A DNA stretch of 64,000 nucleotides from an uncultured Altererythrobacter sp. (lineage in GTDB: Bacteria; Pseudomonadota; Alphaproteobacteria; Sphingomonadales; Sphingomonadaceae), in assembly GCA_913056125.1 (NCBI GenBank), contig CAJXNC010000007.1:1-64000 (forward strand), written 5' to 3'. Numbering within the stretch: the first letter of the stretch is position 1; every line of letters starts with the position of its first letter. Under the pieces are notes generated by a model. That model was not told the DNA's origin and made no database searches. It saw only the letters and a list, made by a program, of their open reading frames with translations. Of this stretch, positions 18,271 through 28,933 are shown in pieces. A program made the position numbers and the translations under genes.

Positions 18271-19178
18271 CAGCTTTCCTCTCCCACTTCGAGTTCACGA
18301 TCCGCCCTGCCGGGCACGCGCATATACATGCGTGGCGGGTTACGCATGTCGAATGCGACAACCTCACCACCGATCAAGCGGTGCACGCCATCGGCCTCGG
18401 CAAAGCTGATCAGCGCAGCCGCAGCGCGGTCCTCGCCTTCGGGCAGGGCAAGGCGCTGGTCGGTCGAGAAGGTGATGTTCCAGCGGCGATTGCCGACCCA
18501 TTCCGCGCCCACAATCTGCGGGCGCAGGGCCGGTGCGGCATCGAGCAAGTCGGTGAGCGCCTCGACCTGGCTTTGCGCGCCTTCTCCCTCGATCAGCAGC
18601 ATATCCTCTGCGTTCTCGGCGGAGATCGGCTCCAGCTCGACTCCTGTCGGATCGATCAGCATCAGCCGGTCAGCACGGCGCAGCACGGCATGCGGCTCAC
18701 GCTCGACGATATCGATCACCAAGGTATCGGGAAGCTGGCGCGAGACCCGCGCATCCTTGACCCAGGCAATGGACAGTAGCTCGTCGCGCAGTTCGCCAAG
18801 GTCGACCAGCGCCATCGACAGATCCGTGCGCGCCATCGCCTTTTCATAGACGCGCATTTCGTTGAGGCGATTGGTCCCCTGCGGGCGAATATGGACGACC
18901 TTGTAGCCGGCATTGGCAGCCATCTGGGCGAAGCGCTCCTGCGCCACGGCGGTCGCACCCGAAACGCTGGCGACGAACCAGACGAGCGCCACACCGGCAG
19001 CAAGGATCAGCACGGTGAAGAATTTGTGCCACTGCTCCTCGGTAAAAGGCAGCGCATTGATGATCCGGTCGAGCAGCGAATTGGTGGTCGCGCGCGCCTT
19101 GCGCATCTGGCCCTTGCGGCCCTGAGCCTTGGCCTGCCTGCGTACCCCGGTCGCCTTGCGCTTGATCGTCTGCGCCAT
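18270..19178 (-). CDS. ftsQ: Cell division protein FtsQ
   Basis: Bitopic inner-membrane divisome scaffold. The 302-residue product has a basic cytoplasmic tail of about 50 residues (rich in Lys, Arg and Gln). One membrane helix (FFTVLILAAGVALVWFVASV) follows. The periplasmic POTRA domain starts with the recognisable VAQERFAQMAANAGYKV and VRQLPDT-type region, and a beta domain ends the protein. The order ddl-ftsQ-ftsA-ftsZ is the classical one. Start and stop codons overlap those of the neighbours by one base. Confidence 0.94.
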   Translation of the reverse strand: MAQTIKRKATGVRRQAKAQGRKGQMRKARATTNSLLDRIINALPFTEEQWHKFFTVLILAAGVALVWFVASVSGATAVAQERFAQMAANAGYKVVHIRPQGTNRLNEMRVYEKAMARTDLSMALVDLGELRDELLSIAWVKDARVSRQLPDTLVIDIVEREPHAVLRRADRLMLIDPTGVELEPISAENAEDMLLIEGEGAQSQVEALTDLLDAAPALRPQIVGAEWVGNRRWNITFSTDQRLALPEGEDRAAAALISFAEADGVHRLIGGEVVAFDMRNPPRMYMRVPGRADRELEVGEES

Positions 19179-20167
19179 CAGCCGACCTCCGCCTCTGGTG
19201 CGGGCAGCTTGCCGAAGAAGCGCAGCGCGTCCTCAATGATCAATTCGACCAGCTCGGGATAGGAAATATCGCAATAGCTGGCCTGTTCAGGCACGAGGCT
19301 GAGCGGCGTCATGCCCGGCTGGGTATTGGTTTCGAGCAGGAACAGCCCGTCCTCACCGCGCTCGTCGTCCCAGCGATAGTCCGAGCGGCTGACGCCGCGA
19401 CATCCCAGCTTCTTGTGCGCGCGTTCTGCATAGCGTCGGCACAGGGCGGCGATATTGTCGGGCACGTCGGCCGGAAAGACATGGGTCGTCTTCCCGTCGG
19501 TATATTTGTGCTCGAAATCGTAGAAGCCGCTATCGATGATCAATTCGGTCACGCCCAAGGCTCGCGGGCCGTCCGCCGTATCGATGACGGCGGTGGTGAG
19601 CTCGCGCCCGCGAATATAGGGCTCGGCCAACAGGCTCTCGAATTGCTGCCACGGACCTGCGGCGTCGCGGCTGATCGGATTGCCGCAATTGCTCTCATCG
19701 GTGATGATAGCCACGCCGACCGAGGAACCCTCATTGACGGGTTTCAGGACATAGGGCCGCGCGATCGGATCGGCATCGTAGAGCTCCGCGCTCTTGACGA
19801 TGCGACCGCCAGGCATGGGAACACCGTGCGGGACCAGCGCCTGCTTGGTCAGCTCCTTGTCGATAGCGACGACAGACGTGGCGAGGCCCGAATGCGTATA
19901 GGGCACGCCCATCAGGTCGAGCATGCCCTGCACAGTGCCGTCCTCGCCCGGAACGCCGTGTAGCGCGTTGAACACCACATCGGGCGCAGCCTCGGCAATG
20001 CGCGCGGCAACCTGTCGATCCATGTCGATCGCGGTGACCTGATGACCGAGGCTCTCGAGCGCCTCGATCACACCTTTGCCCGAGGAGAGCGAGACCTCGC
20101 GCTCATTGGCCCAGCCACCCATCAGGACGGCGACATGGAGCTTGGGGAGGCGACTTGTGTAGCTCAT
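19178..20167 (-). CDS. ddl: D-alanine--D-alanine ligase
   Basis: ATP-dependent formation of the D-Ala-D-Ala dipeptide for peptidoglycan. The 329-residue protein starts [27 protein letters not shown] at ATG 20167; the longer open frame upstream lies inside murB and is discarded. Family features are HGVPGEDGTVQGMLDLMGVPYTHSG, the ATP-grasp segment RPYVLKPVNEGSSVGV, and the C-terminal metal-binding LLETNTQPGMTPLSLVPEQA. The start overlaps the murB stop by 4 nt. Confidence 0.96.
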   Translation of the reverse strand: MSYTSRLPKLHVAVLMGGWANEREVSLSSGKGVIEALESLGHQVTAIDMDRQVAARIAEAAPDVVFNALHGVPGEDGTVQGMLDLMGVPYTHSGLATSVVAIDKELTKQALVPHGVPMPGGRIVKSAELYDADPIARPYVLKPVNEGSSVGVAIITDESNCGNPISRDAAGPWQQFESLLAEPYIRGRELTTAVIDTADGPRALGVTELIIDSGFYDFEHKYTDGKTTHVFPADVPDNIAALCRRYAERAHKKLGCRGVSRSDYRWDDERGEDGLFLLETNTQPGMTPLSLVPEQASYCDISYPELVELIIEDALRFFGKLPAPEAEVG

Positions 20168-21129
20168 GGCCGCCCCACCCGCTTGATTTCCCATTCGAGC
20201 GTCACGCCCGTCTTCTCTGCCACGCGGCGGCGCACTTCCTCGCCCAAATTCTCGATATCCGAACTGCTGGCCTCGCCTGTATTGATGAGGAAATTGGCGT
20301 GCTTCTCGCTCACCTGCGCTCCGCCCATCTTGAGGCCACGGCAGCCCGCCTCGTCGACCAGTTGCCAGGCCTTGTGGCCCTCGGGGTTCTTGAAGGTCGA
20401 GCCACCGGTCTTGGTGCGCAAAGGCTGCGAGGCCTCGCGCTCGGCGGCGATGCGATCCATTTCCTTGCCGATTTCCGCCGGGTCGCCCGGATCGCCCTGG
20501 AAGCGCGCGGCAACGACAATGGCATCGTCGGGCAGCTTGGAGTGACGATAGGTATAACCAAGGTCCTGCGCCGGGATATTGACGCAATTGCCATCGGGAA
20601 ACACCACGTCGCAATCGACGAGGATGTCTGCCACCTCGCGGCCATAGGCCCCGCCATTCATGCGCACGAAGCCCCCCACCGTGCCGGGAATCCCGCGCAG
20701 GAATTCCAGCCCGGCGATGCCCGCATCGCGGGCCGTGGTGGCCACGAGGATACCCGGGGCACCGGCCCCGCATTCGAGGATATTGTCGCGTCGCACCTCG
20801 ACGCTGGCAAAGGGCTTGCCCAGACGCACCACCACGCCGGGAACCCCGCCATCGCGGATGATGAGGTTGGAACCCAGGCCAAGCGCCATGACCGGCGTTC
20901 CCTCATCCAGCTTGGAAAGGAAAGTGGTCAGATCCTCAAGGTCGGCAGGTTCGAACAGATAGTCCGCCTTGCCGCCACTCTTGAACCAGACGAGCTTGTC
21001 GAGCGGTGCGTCCTTCTTCAGTTCACCGCGCACCTTGCTTTCGACGACGCTGCTTTGCGGATGGACTTCGTCCGACCCGGGTGCATTCTGGCCAATAAAC
21101 TGCTCGTCGATCTGCATTGCTCCGCTCAT
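20164..21129 (-). CDS. murB: UDP-N-acetylenolpyruvoylglucosamine reductase
   Basis: FAD- and NADPH-dependent formation of UDP-MurNAc, the committed second step of precursor synthesis. The 321-residue product shows the type I-like motifs: [13 protein letters not shown], then [21 protein letters not shown], and [18 protein letters not shown]. The C-terminal [12 protein letters not shown] carries the catalytic serine. The ATG at 21129 overlaps the murC stop (ATGA), so the longer upstream open frame is not used. Confidence 0.96.
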   Translation of the reverse strand: MSGAMQIDEQFIGQNAPGSDEVHPQSSVVESKVRGELKKDAPLDKLVWFKSGGKADYLFEPADLEDLTTFLSKLDEGTPVMALGLGSNLIIRDGGVPGVVVRLGKPFASVEVRRDNILECGAGAPGILVATTARDAGIAGLEFLRGIPGTVGGFVRMNGGAYGREVADILVDCDVVFPDGNCVNIPAQDLGYTYRHSKLPDDAIVVAARFQGDPGDPAEIGKEMDRIAAEREASQPLRTKTGGSTFKNPEGHKAWQLVDEAGCRGLKMGGAQVSEKHANFLINTGEASSSDIENLGEEVRRRVAEKTGVTLEWEIKRVGRP

Positions 21130-22541
21130 GCCGCGCGCGCTCCGGCCTTGGCTATCGCCTCGGCAAGGCCCGCGGCCCATTTGGTAATATCACCCGCTCC
21201 TAGGCAAACGACCATGTCCCCAGCCTGAAGCAGGGCAGAAAGCTGGAGCGCGAGGTCTTCAGGCCCCGTCACTTCGGAAGCCTGTCGATGACCGCGCGCC
21301 TTCATACCGGCGACGAGTGCGGCGGAATCGACGCCTTCGATCGGCTCCTCGCCTGCAGGATAGACGGGTGTCGCATAGACGATGTCCGCATCGCTGAAGG
21401 CGCCTTGGAATTCCTCCATCAAGTCGCGCAGCCGCGTGTAGCGGTGCGGCTGGACCACGGCGATCACCCGGCCTTTAGCGGCATCGCGCGCAGCGGAGAG
21501 GACAGCGCGAATTTCCACCGGGTGATGGGCATAGTCGTCGATAATCTTGGCGCCCTCGACCTCGCCCACCAGCGTAAAGCGTCTCCGCACGCCGCCGAAA
21601 CGGGCAAAACCGGTGCGGATCGTATCGTCGCTGCAACCCATCTCCACCGCCACGGCAATCGCTGCGAGCGCGTTCTGGACATTGTGCTTGCCCGGCATGG
21701 GGAGGAGGACGTCGGAAATTCGCCTTTCCTTGCCATCGCGATCGCGCATCACCGCATTGAAGCGCGAGGCGCTGCCATCGGTGCGGATATTCTCCGCACG
21801 CATGTCCGCATGGGGCGAGAAGCCATAGGTGATCACGCGCCGGTCGCGCACCTGCGCGATCACGTTCTGCACTTCGGGATGGTCGATGCACAAAACCGCA
21901 GCGCCATAAAAGGGCACGTTCTCGATGAACTGGACGAAGGCCGCCTTTACAGCGTCGAAATCGCCATAATGGTCAAGATGCTCGGGATCGATATTGGTGA
22001 CGACAGCGATCGTCCCATCGAGCCGCAGGAAGCTGCCGTCGCTCTCATCGGCCTCGACCACCATCCAGTCGGAATCGCCGAGACGGGCATTGGAGCCATA
22101 GCTTTCGATGATCCCGCCATTGATTACGGTCGGGTCGATCCCGCCTGCATCGAGCAGCGTGGCGACCATGGAAGTCGTCGTCGTCTTGCCATGCGTACCA
22201 GCCACGGCAACCGTGTTCTTCAGCCGCATCAGCTCGGCCAGCATTTCGGCGCGGCGGACCACGGGAATGCGCTTTTCGAGCGCGGCGGCCACTTCCGGGT
22301 TGTCGCGCTTCACCGCGGTGGAAGTCACCACCACGGCAGCATCGCCAATATTATCCGCCTTGTGGCCGATCATGACCTTGATCTTGCGCCCCCGCAGCCG
22401 CTCGACGCTGGCGCCCTCGGCAATATCGCTGCCCTGCACCGAATAGCCGAGATTGTGCATCACCTCTGCAATGCCGGACATGCCGATGCCGCCAATGCCG
22501 ACAAAGTGGATCGTGCCGATATCGGTGCCGATCGCCTTCAT
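21126..22541 (-). CDS. murC: UDP-N-acetylmuramate--L-alanine ligase
   Basis: Adds L-alanine to UDP-MurNAc using ATP. The 471-residue protein has the N-terminal [15 protein letters not shown] dinucleotide-like motif and the Mur-ligase P-loop [15 protein letters not shown]. The central domain carries EADESDGSF and the C-terminal domain [14 protein letters not shown]. Length and motif order are normal for MurC. Four-base ATGA overlaps join it to murG and murB. Confidence 0.97.
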   Translation of the reverse strand: MKAIGTDIGTIHFVGIGGIGMSGIAEVMHNLGYSVQGSDIAEGASVERLRGRKIKVMIGHKADNIGDAAVVVTSTAVKRDNPEVAAALEKRIPVVRRAEMLAELMRLKNTVAVAGTHGKTTTTSMVATLLDAGGIDPTVINGGIIESYGSNARLGDSDWMVVEADESDGSFLRLDGTIAVVTNIDPEHLDHYGDFDAVKAAFVQFIENVPFYGAAVLCIDHPEVQNVIAQVRDRRVITYGFSPHADMRAENIRTDGSASRFNAVMRDRDGKERRISDVLLPMPGKHNVQNALAAIAVAVEMGCSDDTIRTGFARFGGVRRRFTLVGEVEGAKIIDDYAHHPVEIRAVLSAARDAAKGRVIAVVQPHRYTRLRDLMEEFQGAFSDADIVYATPVYPAGEEPIEGVDSAALVAGMKARGHRQASEVTGPEDLALQLSALLQAGDMVVCLGAGDITKWAAGLAEAIAKAGARAA

Positions 22542-23824
22542 GCGCGATCCTTCGCACTGGCTGTGGCACTGGTCTTTGCGGTGGCAGCGGCGGTTCCTTC
22601 ACTGGGCTTGGCCTTGCCGCCCACGCGGATCACGTCCTGGATCGGCGTTGCGCCGAAACCCTCGACAAGGTCTGCGAGCTTTTCCGCCGCATCGGGACGG
22701 CCACAATTCCACGCGGCATGGGCAGCGGTCGCCAGCGTATCGGGACGCTGCGCCATGGCCTGGATCTGACGGCTAATTTCTGTCGACATCTTTTGAAGGA
22801 TATCTTCTTGCTGCTTCTGCAACCTGTTCGCCTTTTCCGAAGTGCCGCGACGATAGGGATCGGCGACAGTGCTCATCGGCTGCCTGATTGACCGTGCCCC
22901 ACCAGCCTTCACCATTTCCCGTGCATTCACGGTCTGGTGATCGTCAGTAGCAATCGGCAAGGGAATGAGGATGGCAGGGCGGCCGACAGCTGTAAGTTCG
23001 GCAATTGTCGAAGCACCCGCGCGGCCGATAAACAGATGCGCGTCGGCCAGCCGCTCCTGCATGTTCTCGAAATAGGTGCCCAGCTCAGCCGGAATGTCAT
23101 AGTCTGCGTAACGATCGCGAACCCGCTCCATGTCCTCGGGGCGGCATTGCTGCGTCACCTGCAGGCGAGAGCGCAGTGCGGGCTGCAACATCGAAAGAGC
23201 GTCGGGGATCACGTCCGACAAAATTCGCGCGCCCTGGCTTCCGCCCGTCACCAGCACGCGGAACAGGCCGTCGGCGGTGAATGCGGGAAATTCCTCGTCT
23301 CGCAGGGCGAGTACTTCGGGCCGCACGGGATTGCCGACAAGGTGGACCTTGGGAAAATGCTTCGCCTTGAGCCGGTCGACATCGGGATAGGCGGTCGCGA
23401 TGGCGTTGACGCGGCCGGCCAGCAGGCGGTTGACCCTGCCGAGAACGGCGTTCTGTTCATGGATCACCGAAGGGATCTCCATGCTTTTTGCCGCCAGCAG
23501 GGCAGGCAACGCCGGATAGCCGCCGAAGCCGACGACGGCGCTGGGCTGGAAGGTCTCGTAAAGCCGCTTGGCCATGCTGCGTCCTTGCATCACGGCAGAG
23601 ATTCCCGCGGGCCAGCGCAACGGGTTCTTGCCGAAGCGCCCGGCGGGCAGGACATGGGCAGGCAGGAAATCGGGCTTGCCGGGAATGGCGGCGCCGCGCT
23701 CATCGGTGATCAACGCGACGTGATGCCCGCGCTTTTCGAGCTCCGCCGCCAGCGCGAAGGCCGGCGTCAAATGGCCGCCGGTTCCGCCTGCGGCGAGGAC
23801 ATAGTGGCAGGAAACCGAACTCAT
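22538..23824 (-). CDS. murG: MurG, lipid II glycosyltransferase with an internal insertion
   Basis: Transfers GlcNAc from UDP-GlcNAc to lipid I on the inner face of the membrane. The N-terminal domain has [16 protein letters not shown] and the C-terminal domain [11 protein letters not shown] and [10 protein letters not shown], followed by the sugar-nucleotide loop [14 protein letters not shown]. At 428 residues it is longer than usual. Residues about 317-351 form an extra charged, glutamine-rich segment (from [11 protein letters not shown] to QKMSTEIS) between GGARSIRQP and the closing helices. The last 40 residues are an Ala/Thr/Lys-rich tail. Both neighbours overlap by 4 nt, so the reading frame is secure. 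Confidence 0.93.
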   Translation of the reverse strand: MSSVSCHYVLAAGGTGGHLTPAFALAAELEKRGHHVALITDERGAAIPGKPDFLPAHVLPAGRFGKNPLRWPAGISAVMQGRSMAKRLYETFQPSAVVGFGGYPALPALLAAKSMEIPSVIHEQNAVLGRVNRLLAGRVNAIATAYPDVDRLKAKHFPKVHLVGNPVRPEVLALRDEEFPAFTADGLFRVLVTGGSQGARILSDVIPDALSMLQPALRSRLQVTQQCRPEDMERVRDRYADYDIPAELGTYFENMQERLADAHLFIGRAGASTIAELTAVGRPAILIPLPIATDDHQTVNAREMVKAGGARSIRQPMSTVADPYRRGTSEKANRLQKQQEDILQKMSTEISRQIQAMAQRPDTLATAAHAAWNCGRPDAAEKLADLVEGFGATPIQDVIRVGGKAKPSEGTAAATAKTSATASAKDRA

Positions 23825-25044
23825 CGACCCGTCTCTTTCTCAAGCGAACCGCGCAGGTTGAACTCCTCGCGGCTCAAGAACGGATTGCGCCGGGTGATCG
23901 CCAGCAGCAATCCGATCGTGAAACACTGCGCGATGGTAGACGATCCGCCATAGCTCACCAAAGGCAGCGTCATGCCCTTGGAGGGAAAAAGTTGCAGGTT
24001 GACGAGAATGTTGATGAAAGCCTGCCCGCCGAACAGGGCGACAAGGCCGGTGGCGGCAAGGATGATGAACAGGCGATCTTCCTGCACCAGCCGCACCAGC
24101 ACGCGCATCACGATGGCGAGGTAGAGCACCACGATTACCCCGCAAGCGACGAGGCCGAATTCCTCACCCACGACCGAGAAGATGTAGTCAGTATGCGCTT
24201 CGGGCAGGCGCATCTTGTTCGTGCCGAGGCCGAAGCCGGTGCCCGTCCAGCCGCCACCCATCAGCGTCCTGCTGGCAAGATCGACCTGGTCGTATGCCGT
24301 GCCTCCGCCAAGGAAGGAATCGATGCGCATGCGCGCATTCTCGTAGAAGGCATAGGCCATGACGAGGGCACCCAGCCCCACGCCGGTAAGGATGCCGATC
24401 CGCTGCATGGGCAGGCCCGCCAGCATGACCAGCACGAACCACGTCCCAACGAAGAGGATTGCGGCACCCAGATTGGGCTGGGCCATCAGCAGGATCACGA
24501 TGGTACCGAGCAAGGCGCCCGAAATGCCGATCACCGGCAATTGCGGGTCACGCACCTTCCAGGACAGGATCCAGGCAAGCAGCACGGCAAAGGCTGGCTT
24601 GAGGAATTCCGAAGGCTGGAACGCAATGCCAAGGTCGATCCAGCGCGTCGCGCCGTTGCGCTCGAAGCCGATCAGCGGGACGAGGACGAGCAGTGCCAGC
24701 ATACCCGCGCCGAGCAATATCCCGCCGCGCCGCGCCAATTCGCTTGGAACCATGGATGTGCCAACCAGCACCGCGATGCCAAGCACCTGCCAGCGGATAT
24801 GCAGCCAGAAGAAGTAAAGGTCCGAAAGCTGGACCTCCGAAGTCGATAGCCGCCTCGCACTGGCCGGCGACGCGGCAGCGACCGCGATCGAGCCGAGCAC
24901 CATGAGGATGATGACCAGCATCAGCAGCACGCGGTCGATTTCACGCCACCAGACCTGCACTTGCCGCTTGCGGTCCTGCGGAAACTGCGCCGGTTTGGCG
25001 ACGCCGTTGCCTGGCCTGGGAATATAGGGGCGCGCGGCGCTCAT
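23821..25044 (-). CDS. ftsW: FtsW, SEDS-family septal peptidoglycan polymerase
   Basis: Integral membrane glycosyltransferase that polymerises lipid II at the septum together with FtsI. The 407-residue protein begins with a basic cytoplasmic tail of about 35 residues and then has around ten membrane helices. SEDS signatures visible are GATRWIDLGIAFQPSEFLKPAF, MAQPNLGAAILFVGTWF, the EAHTDYIFSVVGEEFG segment with its essential acidic residue, and the terminal LPLVSYGGSS. It sits between murD and murG with 4-nt overlaps. Confidence 0.96.
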   Translation of the reverse strand: MSAARPYIPRPGNGVAKPAQFPQDRKRQVQVWWREIDRVLLMLVIILMVLGSIAVAAASPASARRLSTSEVQLSDLYFFWLHIRWQVLGIAVLVGTSMVPSELARRGGILLGAGMLALLVLVPLIGFERNGATRWIDLGIAFQPSEFLKPAFAVLLAWILSWKVRDPQLPVIGISGALLGTIVILLMAQPNLGAAILFVGTWFVLVMLAGLPMQRIGILTGVGLGALVMAYAFYENARMRIDSFLGGGTAYDQVDLASRTLMGGGWTGTGFGLGTNKMRLPEAHTDYIFSVVGEEFGLVACGVIVVLYLAIVMRVLVRLVQEDRLFIILAATGLVALFGGQAFINILVNLQLFPSKGMTLPLVSYGGSSTIAQCFTIGLLLAITRRNPFLSREEFNLRGSLEKETGR

Positions 25045-26396
25045 GCGGCCGACCTCGCGGCGAAGCCCGATGTCGTGAGTTTCTCACCCGTCAGCTGGGA
25101 GACGATATCGCGGAAGATCTTGCTGCGTAGCTCGTAGTCGCGGAACTGGTCGAAGCTGGCGCAGGCCGGAGAGAGCATCACCACCTCGCCCGGCTTCGCC
25201 GCGGCGAGCGCGCGGGTAGTCGCCTCGAACAGCAATTCACAATCTTCTACCTTCATGTGTGGCCGCAGGATCTCCCCGAACATCGGCCCCGCCTCGCCAA
25301 TCGTGTAGGCGGCAGCGACATTGCCGAAATAGGGCGCGCAATCGTCAAGATTGTCTTCCTTGGGCAAGCCACCGCAAATCCAGTGGATGCGCGGCTTGGG
25401 ATTGGGCGGGAAGGCAGCCAGCGCCGGAGCGGTCGAGGCCGGATTGGTCGCCTTGCTGTCGTTTATGATCGTCACGCCGCCGAAGGTACCGAGCAGCTCC
25501 ATGCGATGCGGCAGGCCCTTGAAGCTCGCCAGGCCGGAAAGAATCTGCTTGTCGGTCAGGCCCAGTTCGCGGGTCAGCGCAGCGGCGATACCGGCATTCT
25601 GAAGGTTGTGCGGGCCCTGCAGGCTGGGCCAATCCTTTTGGAACCTGGCCAGTTGGACGGTGGTGAGGCAGATCGCGCGGCCATCCGGGCGGCGAGCGGC
25701 CTCGACCTTCTGCACGGTTCGCGTGGGATCGTCCTCGCAACCGAAGACGGCGAACTGATCGTCCTCCTGCATGGCGAACAGCCGCCCTTTGGAGAAGGCA
25801 TAGTCGGCAAAACCTTCATAGCGATCGAGATGGTCCGGCGTGATATTGGTCAGCGCCGCCGCATCGCAGGCGAGCGTGTGGGTCAGGTCGATCTGGTAGC
25901 TCGACAATTCGAGCACATAGACTCCGCCTTCAGGCAGGGGCTCGCTACCAAGGATGGGCAGGCCGATATTGCCGCCCATGCGCGCGGCTACGCCAGCTTC
26001 ACTGAGAAGGTGATGAACCAATGCGGTGGTCGTCGACTTGCCGTTCGTGCCGGTAATGCCGACGACCTTGTGCGACGGCAGTTCGGCACGCGCCATCGCG
26101 AAAAGCTCGATATCGCCGATCAGCGGAACGCCTGCCTCGCGTGCCTTGGCAGCCAGCGGATGGGTGTTGAGCGGCACGCCCGGCGACATGACCACTCCGA
26201 AGTAACCGTCAAGGTCGATCTCCATCGGATCGGCAATCTGCGCACGCCCTTCCAATTTCTTGCGCGGACCATCCTGGCGATCCCAGGCGGTGACCTGTGC
26301 GCCGCTCGCAAGCAGGCTTTCGACGACAGCCATTCCCGAGCGCGCAAGGCCGAGAACGGCAAATTTCTTGTCGGAGAAGACGCGTGCCGTGATCAC
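25041..26396 (-). CDS. murD: UDP-N-acetylmuramoyl-L-alanine--D-glutamate ligase
   Basis: Adds D-glutamate to the growing stem peptide. The product of 451 residues has the N-terminal [20 protein letters not shown], the P-loop [18 protein letters not shown] and the central [11 protein letters not shown] with the following [12 protein letters not shown]. The C-terminal ligase domain includes [16 protein letters not shown]. It starts with GTG 26396, which overlaps the stop of mraY by 4 nt (GTGA). Nothing unusual in length. Confidence 0.96.
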   Translation of the reverse strand: MITARVFSDKKFAVLGLARSGMAVVESLLASGAQVTAWDRQDGPRKKLEGRAQIADPMEIDLDGYFGVVMSPGVPLNTHPLAAKAREAGVPLIGDIELFAMARAELPSHKVVGITGTNGKSTTTALVHHLLSEAGVAARMGGNIGLPILGSEPLPEGGVYVLELSSYQIDLTHTLACDAAALTNITPDHLDRYEGFADYAFSKGRLFAMQEDDQFAVFGCEDDPTRTVQKVEAARRPDGRAICLTTVQLARFQKDWPSLQGPHNLQNAGIAAALTRELGLTDKQILSGLASFKGLPHRMELLGTFGGVTIINDSKATNPASTAPALAAFPPNPKPRIHWICGGLPKEDNLDDCAPYFGNVAAAYTIGEAGPMFGEILRPHMKVEDCELLFEATTRALAAAKPGEVVMLSPACASFDQFRDYELRSKIFRDIVSQLTGEKLTTSGFAARSAA

Positions 26397-27463
26397 CTGA
26401 GCTTCAACGTGGCAAGTCCGATGACTGCGAGGACGATGGCAATGATCCAGAAGCGGATCACCACCGTGGACTCCTTCCAGCCAAGTTGTTCGAAATGATG
26501 GTGGATGGGCGCCATGCGGAAGATTCGCCGGCCAGTGCGCTTGAACCAGAATACCTGGATGATGACCGATGCGGTCTCCATGACGAACAGCCCGCCAATG
26601 ATCAGCAATACGATCTCGTGATGGCTCGCCACAGCGACCGCGCCTAGAGCTCCGCCCAGGGCTAGGCTACCCGTATCTCCCATGAAGACGGCAGCGGGCG
26701 GCGCGTTGAACCACAGGAAAGCGAGCCCTGCCCCCATGATCGCCGCGCAATACAGCGCCAGTTCGCTGGCATAGGGGACGTGCGGAATTCCGAGATATTC
26801 CGAATAGTCGACGCGGCCGACCAGATAGCAGATGACCATGAAGGCACCCGCGGCGATGACCACCGGCATGGTCGCCAGCCCGTCCAGCCCGTCGGTCAAA
26901 TTCACCGCATTGCCCATACCCACGATCACCGTGGCAGCGAAGAGGTAGTAGAAGGGCCCGAGCGGGATCACGCGGTCGCTGAAAAAGGGCACATAGAGAT
27001 TGGTGCTTATTTCGCCCACGATCAGCCAGGAGGCGATGCCGGCCACGATGAATTCGGCAAGCAGGCGCACCTTGCCCGAAACGCCCTTGTGGCTGCGCTT
27101 GGTGACCTTGTCGAAATCGTCGAGGAAGCCGATCGTCCCGAAACCGACCGTCACCGCGATGCAGGCCCAGACGAAGGGATTGGCAAGGTCCATCCACAGC
27201 AGCATGGACAGGAGCAGCGAGGTAAGGATCATCAACCCGCCCATGGTCGGCGTGCCGACCTTGGCCTGGTGCGATTGCGGGCCGTCGCTACGGATCGGTT
27301 GCCCTTTGCCCTGGCGGACGCGGAGCATGGAAATGAACTTCGGCCCGATCACCAGGCCGATGAAGAGCGCGGTCATCATCGCCGCGCCCGCACGGAAGGT
27401 CTGGTAGCGGACCAGGTTCAACAGGCCTTCGAAATCCAGCCATTGGGCAATCAAGTAGAGCAT
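26393..27463 (-). CDS. mraY: Phospho-N-acetylmuramoyl-pentapeptide transferase (lipid I synthase)
   Basis: Membrane enzyme that moves phospho-MurNAc-pentapeptide onto undecaprenyl phosphate. The 356-residue protein has about ten membrane helices. The conserved cytoplasmic loops are present: GTPTMGG near residue 70, the catalytic GFLDDFDK, the [13 protein letters not shown] loop, [11 protein letters not shown], and the C-terminal [13 protein letters not shown] histidine cluster. It lies 12 nt after murF. Confidence 0.97.
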   Translation of the reverse strand: MLYLIAQWLDFEGLLNLVRYQTFRAGAAMMTALFIGLVIGPKFISMLRVRQGKGQPIRSDGPQSHQAKVGTPTMGGLMILTSLLLSMLLWMDLANPFVWACIAVTVGFGTIGFLDDFDKVTKRSHKGVSGKVRLLAEFIVAGIASWLIVGEISTNLYVPFFSDRVIPLGPFYYLFAATVIVGMGNAVNLTDGLDGLATMPVVIAAGAFMVICYLVGRVDYSEYLGIPHVPYASELALYCAAIMGAGLAFLWFNAPPAAVFMGDTGSLALGGALGAVAVASHHEIVLLIIGGLFVMETASVIIQVFWFKRTGRRIFRMAPIHHHFEQLGWKESTVVIRFWIIAIVLAVIGLATLKLR

Positions 27464-27475
27464 CGTACCGCGCGA

Positions 27476-28933
27476 TCAGCCTTCCCTGGCTCCGAAATGC
27501 GCCACGAGGCGCGCCAGTCCAACCGAATTGGAACCCTTCACCAGCACTGCATCGCCACCTGTGAGCCCGAATTCCTCCAGCTCGGCGATGGCTTCACCGG
27601 CATTGCCGCAATGGGCAAAGCGCAGGGGCTTGCCAAGCGTATTGGCAGCGCCTTTCCCCAGTTCCCGCGCAAGGGCCACCATCTCCTCGCCCACCAGCAC
27701 GGCGAAGTCGGTATCGCTGGCGAGCAATGGCTCGAGAAGCTGCGCGTGGAATGCCGGGGCGAAATCGCCCAGTTCCTTCATCGCGCCGAGTACGGCGATG
27801 CGCCGCGTGGCAGGCGTCTGGCCCAATTGCGAGAGCGTGGCGCGCATTGAAGCCGGGTTGGCGTTATAGCTTTCATCGATCAGCAGGGCATGGCCGCCGG
27901 GAACCGGAACACGCAGCCGTGCGCCTCTTCCCTTCAGCCCCCCCATTTCGGCGAGGGCAAGCCCGGCAGAACCGAGGTCCCCGCCTGCTGCATGGACAGC
28001 GGCCATCACGCAGAGCGCATTGGCAATCCAGTGTTCGCCCGGCTCGGCGACATTGAAACACAGGCGGTGCCCGCCCATCGCCGCTGTCACCAGGGAGCCA
28101 CCGCTGGCGAGAGGGATCGCATCGAGCAAGCGCATATCGGAATGATCAGCCTTGCCGAAGGAGATAACACTGGCGCCCTTGGCTTGCGCCGCATCGCGCA
28201 ACCTTTCGAAATGCGGGCTATCGGCCGGGATCACGGCGGTGCCATCCTTTTCCAGCCCCTCGAAGATTTCCGCCTTGGCATCGGCAATCGCTTCTTCGCT
28301 GCCGAGGTTCTCGATATGCGCGGGCGCGATCGTGGTGATGACCGCGACATGCGGGCGTACCTGTGCGGTCAGTCCGGCGATTTCACCGGCGTGGTTCATG
28401 CCCATCTCGAAGACGCCGAATTTGCTGCGCGGAGTCATGCGCGAAAGGCTCAAAGGAACGCCGACATGGTTGTTGTAGGACCGGATCGAGCGATGCGCCG
28501 CACCCCTGCTGGTGCGTTCGAGCGCCGCAAAGATTGCCTCCTTGACGCCGGTCTTGCCAACCGAACCGGTAACGCCAATCACCTTGGCGGAGGCGCGGTT
28601 TCGCGCGGCTTTCGCAAGAAGTTCAAGTGCGCTTGAGGTGTCTTCGACAAGCACATGCGGCTGTTCGATCGGCCTGTCGACCAGTGCTGCGACCGCCCCA
28701 TTTGCGAAAGCCTTGTCGAGGAACTTGTGCCCGTCCATGCTTTCGCCCTTGAGCGCCACGAACAAGTCCCCCGAGCGCACATCGCGCGAGTCCATCTCGA
28801 CCCCGGAAACCTGGAATTCACCATAAGCGGTCCCGCCGGTTGCTTCGGCGATCTCGCGCGCGGTCCACAAGGCCAGGCGCAAACGGTCCGACGGTGCGGA
28901 CGGCCAGCGAAGGATTTCTGCAAGCGCGTTCAT
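27476..28933 (-). CDS. murF: UDP-N-acetylmuramoyl-tripeptide--D-alanyl-D-alanine ligase
   Basis: Adds the D-Ala-D-Ala dipeptide made by Ddl. The 485-residue product begins MNALAEILRWPSAP at ATG 28933, whose ATGA overlaps the murE stop; upstream in-frame codons fall inside murE. Mur-ligase features are the N-terminal GDLFVALKGESMDGHKFL, the P-loop GVTGSVGKTGVKEAI (a MurF-like variant), FEMGMNHAGEIAGLT, and LIDESYNANPASMRATL. Length is slightly above the E. coli enzyme. Confidence 0.95.
   Translation of the reverse strand: MNALAEILRWPSAPSDRLRLALWTAREIAEATGGTAYGEFQVSGVEMDSRDVRSGDLFVALKGESMDGHKFLDKAFANGAVAALVDRPIEQPHVLVEDTSSALELLAKAARNRASAKVIGVTGSVGKTGVKEAIFAALERTSRGAAHRSIRSYNNHVGVPLSLSRMTPRSKFGVFEMGMNHAGEIAGLTAQVRPHVAVITTIAPAHIENLGSEEAIADAKAEIFEGLEKDGTAVIPADSPHFERLRDAAQAKGASVISFGKADHSDMRLLDAIPLASGGSLVTAAMGGHRLCFNVAEPGEHWIANALCVMAAVHAAGGDLGSAGLALAEMGGLKGRGARLRVPVPGGHALLIDESYNANPASMRATLSQLGQTPATRRIAVLGAMKELGDFAPAFHAQLLEPLLASDTDFAVLVGEEMVALARELGKGAANTLGKPLRFAHCGNAGEAIAELEEFGLTGGDAVLVKGSNSVGLARLVAHFGAREG

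Noticed and set aside
17011-18849. Open frame of 612 codons antisense to ftsA and ftsQ
   Set aside because: Spans two conserved genes on the other strand; composition typical of shadow frames.
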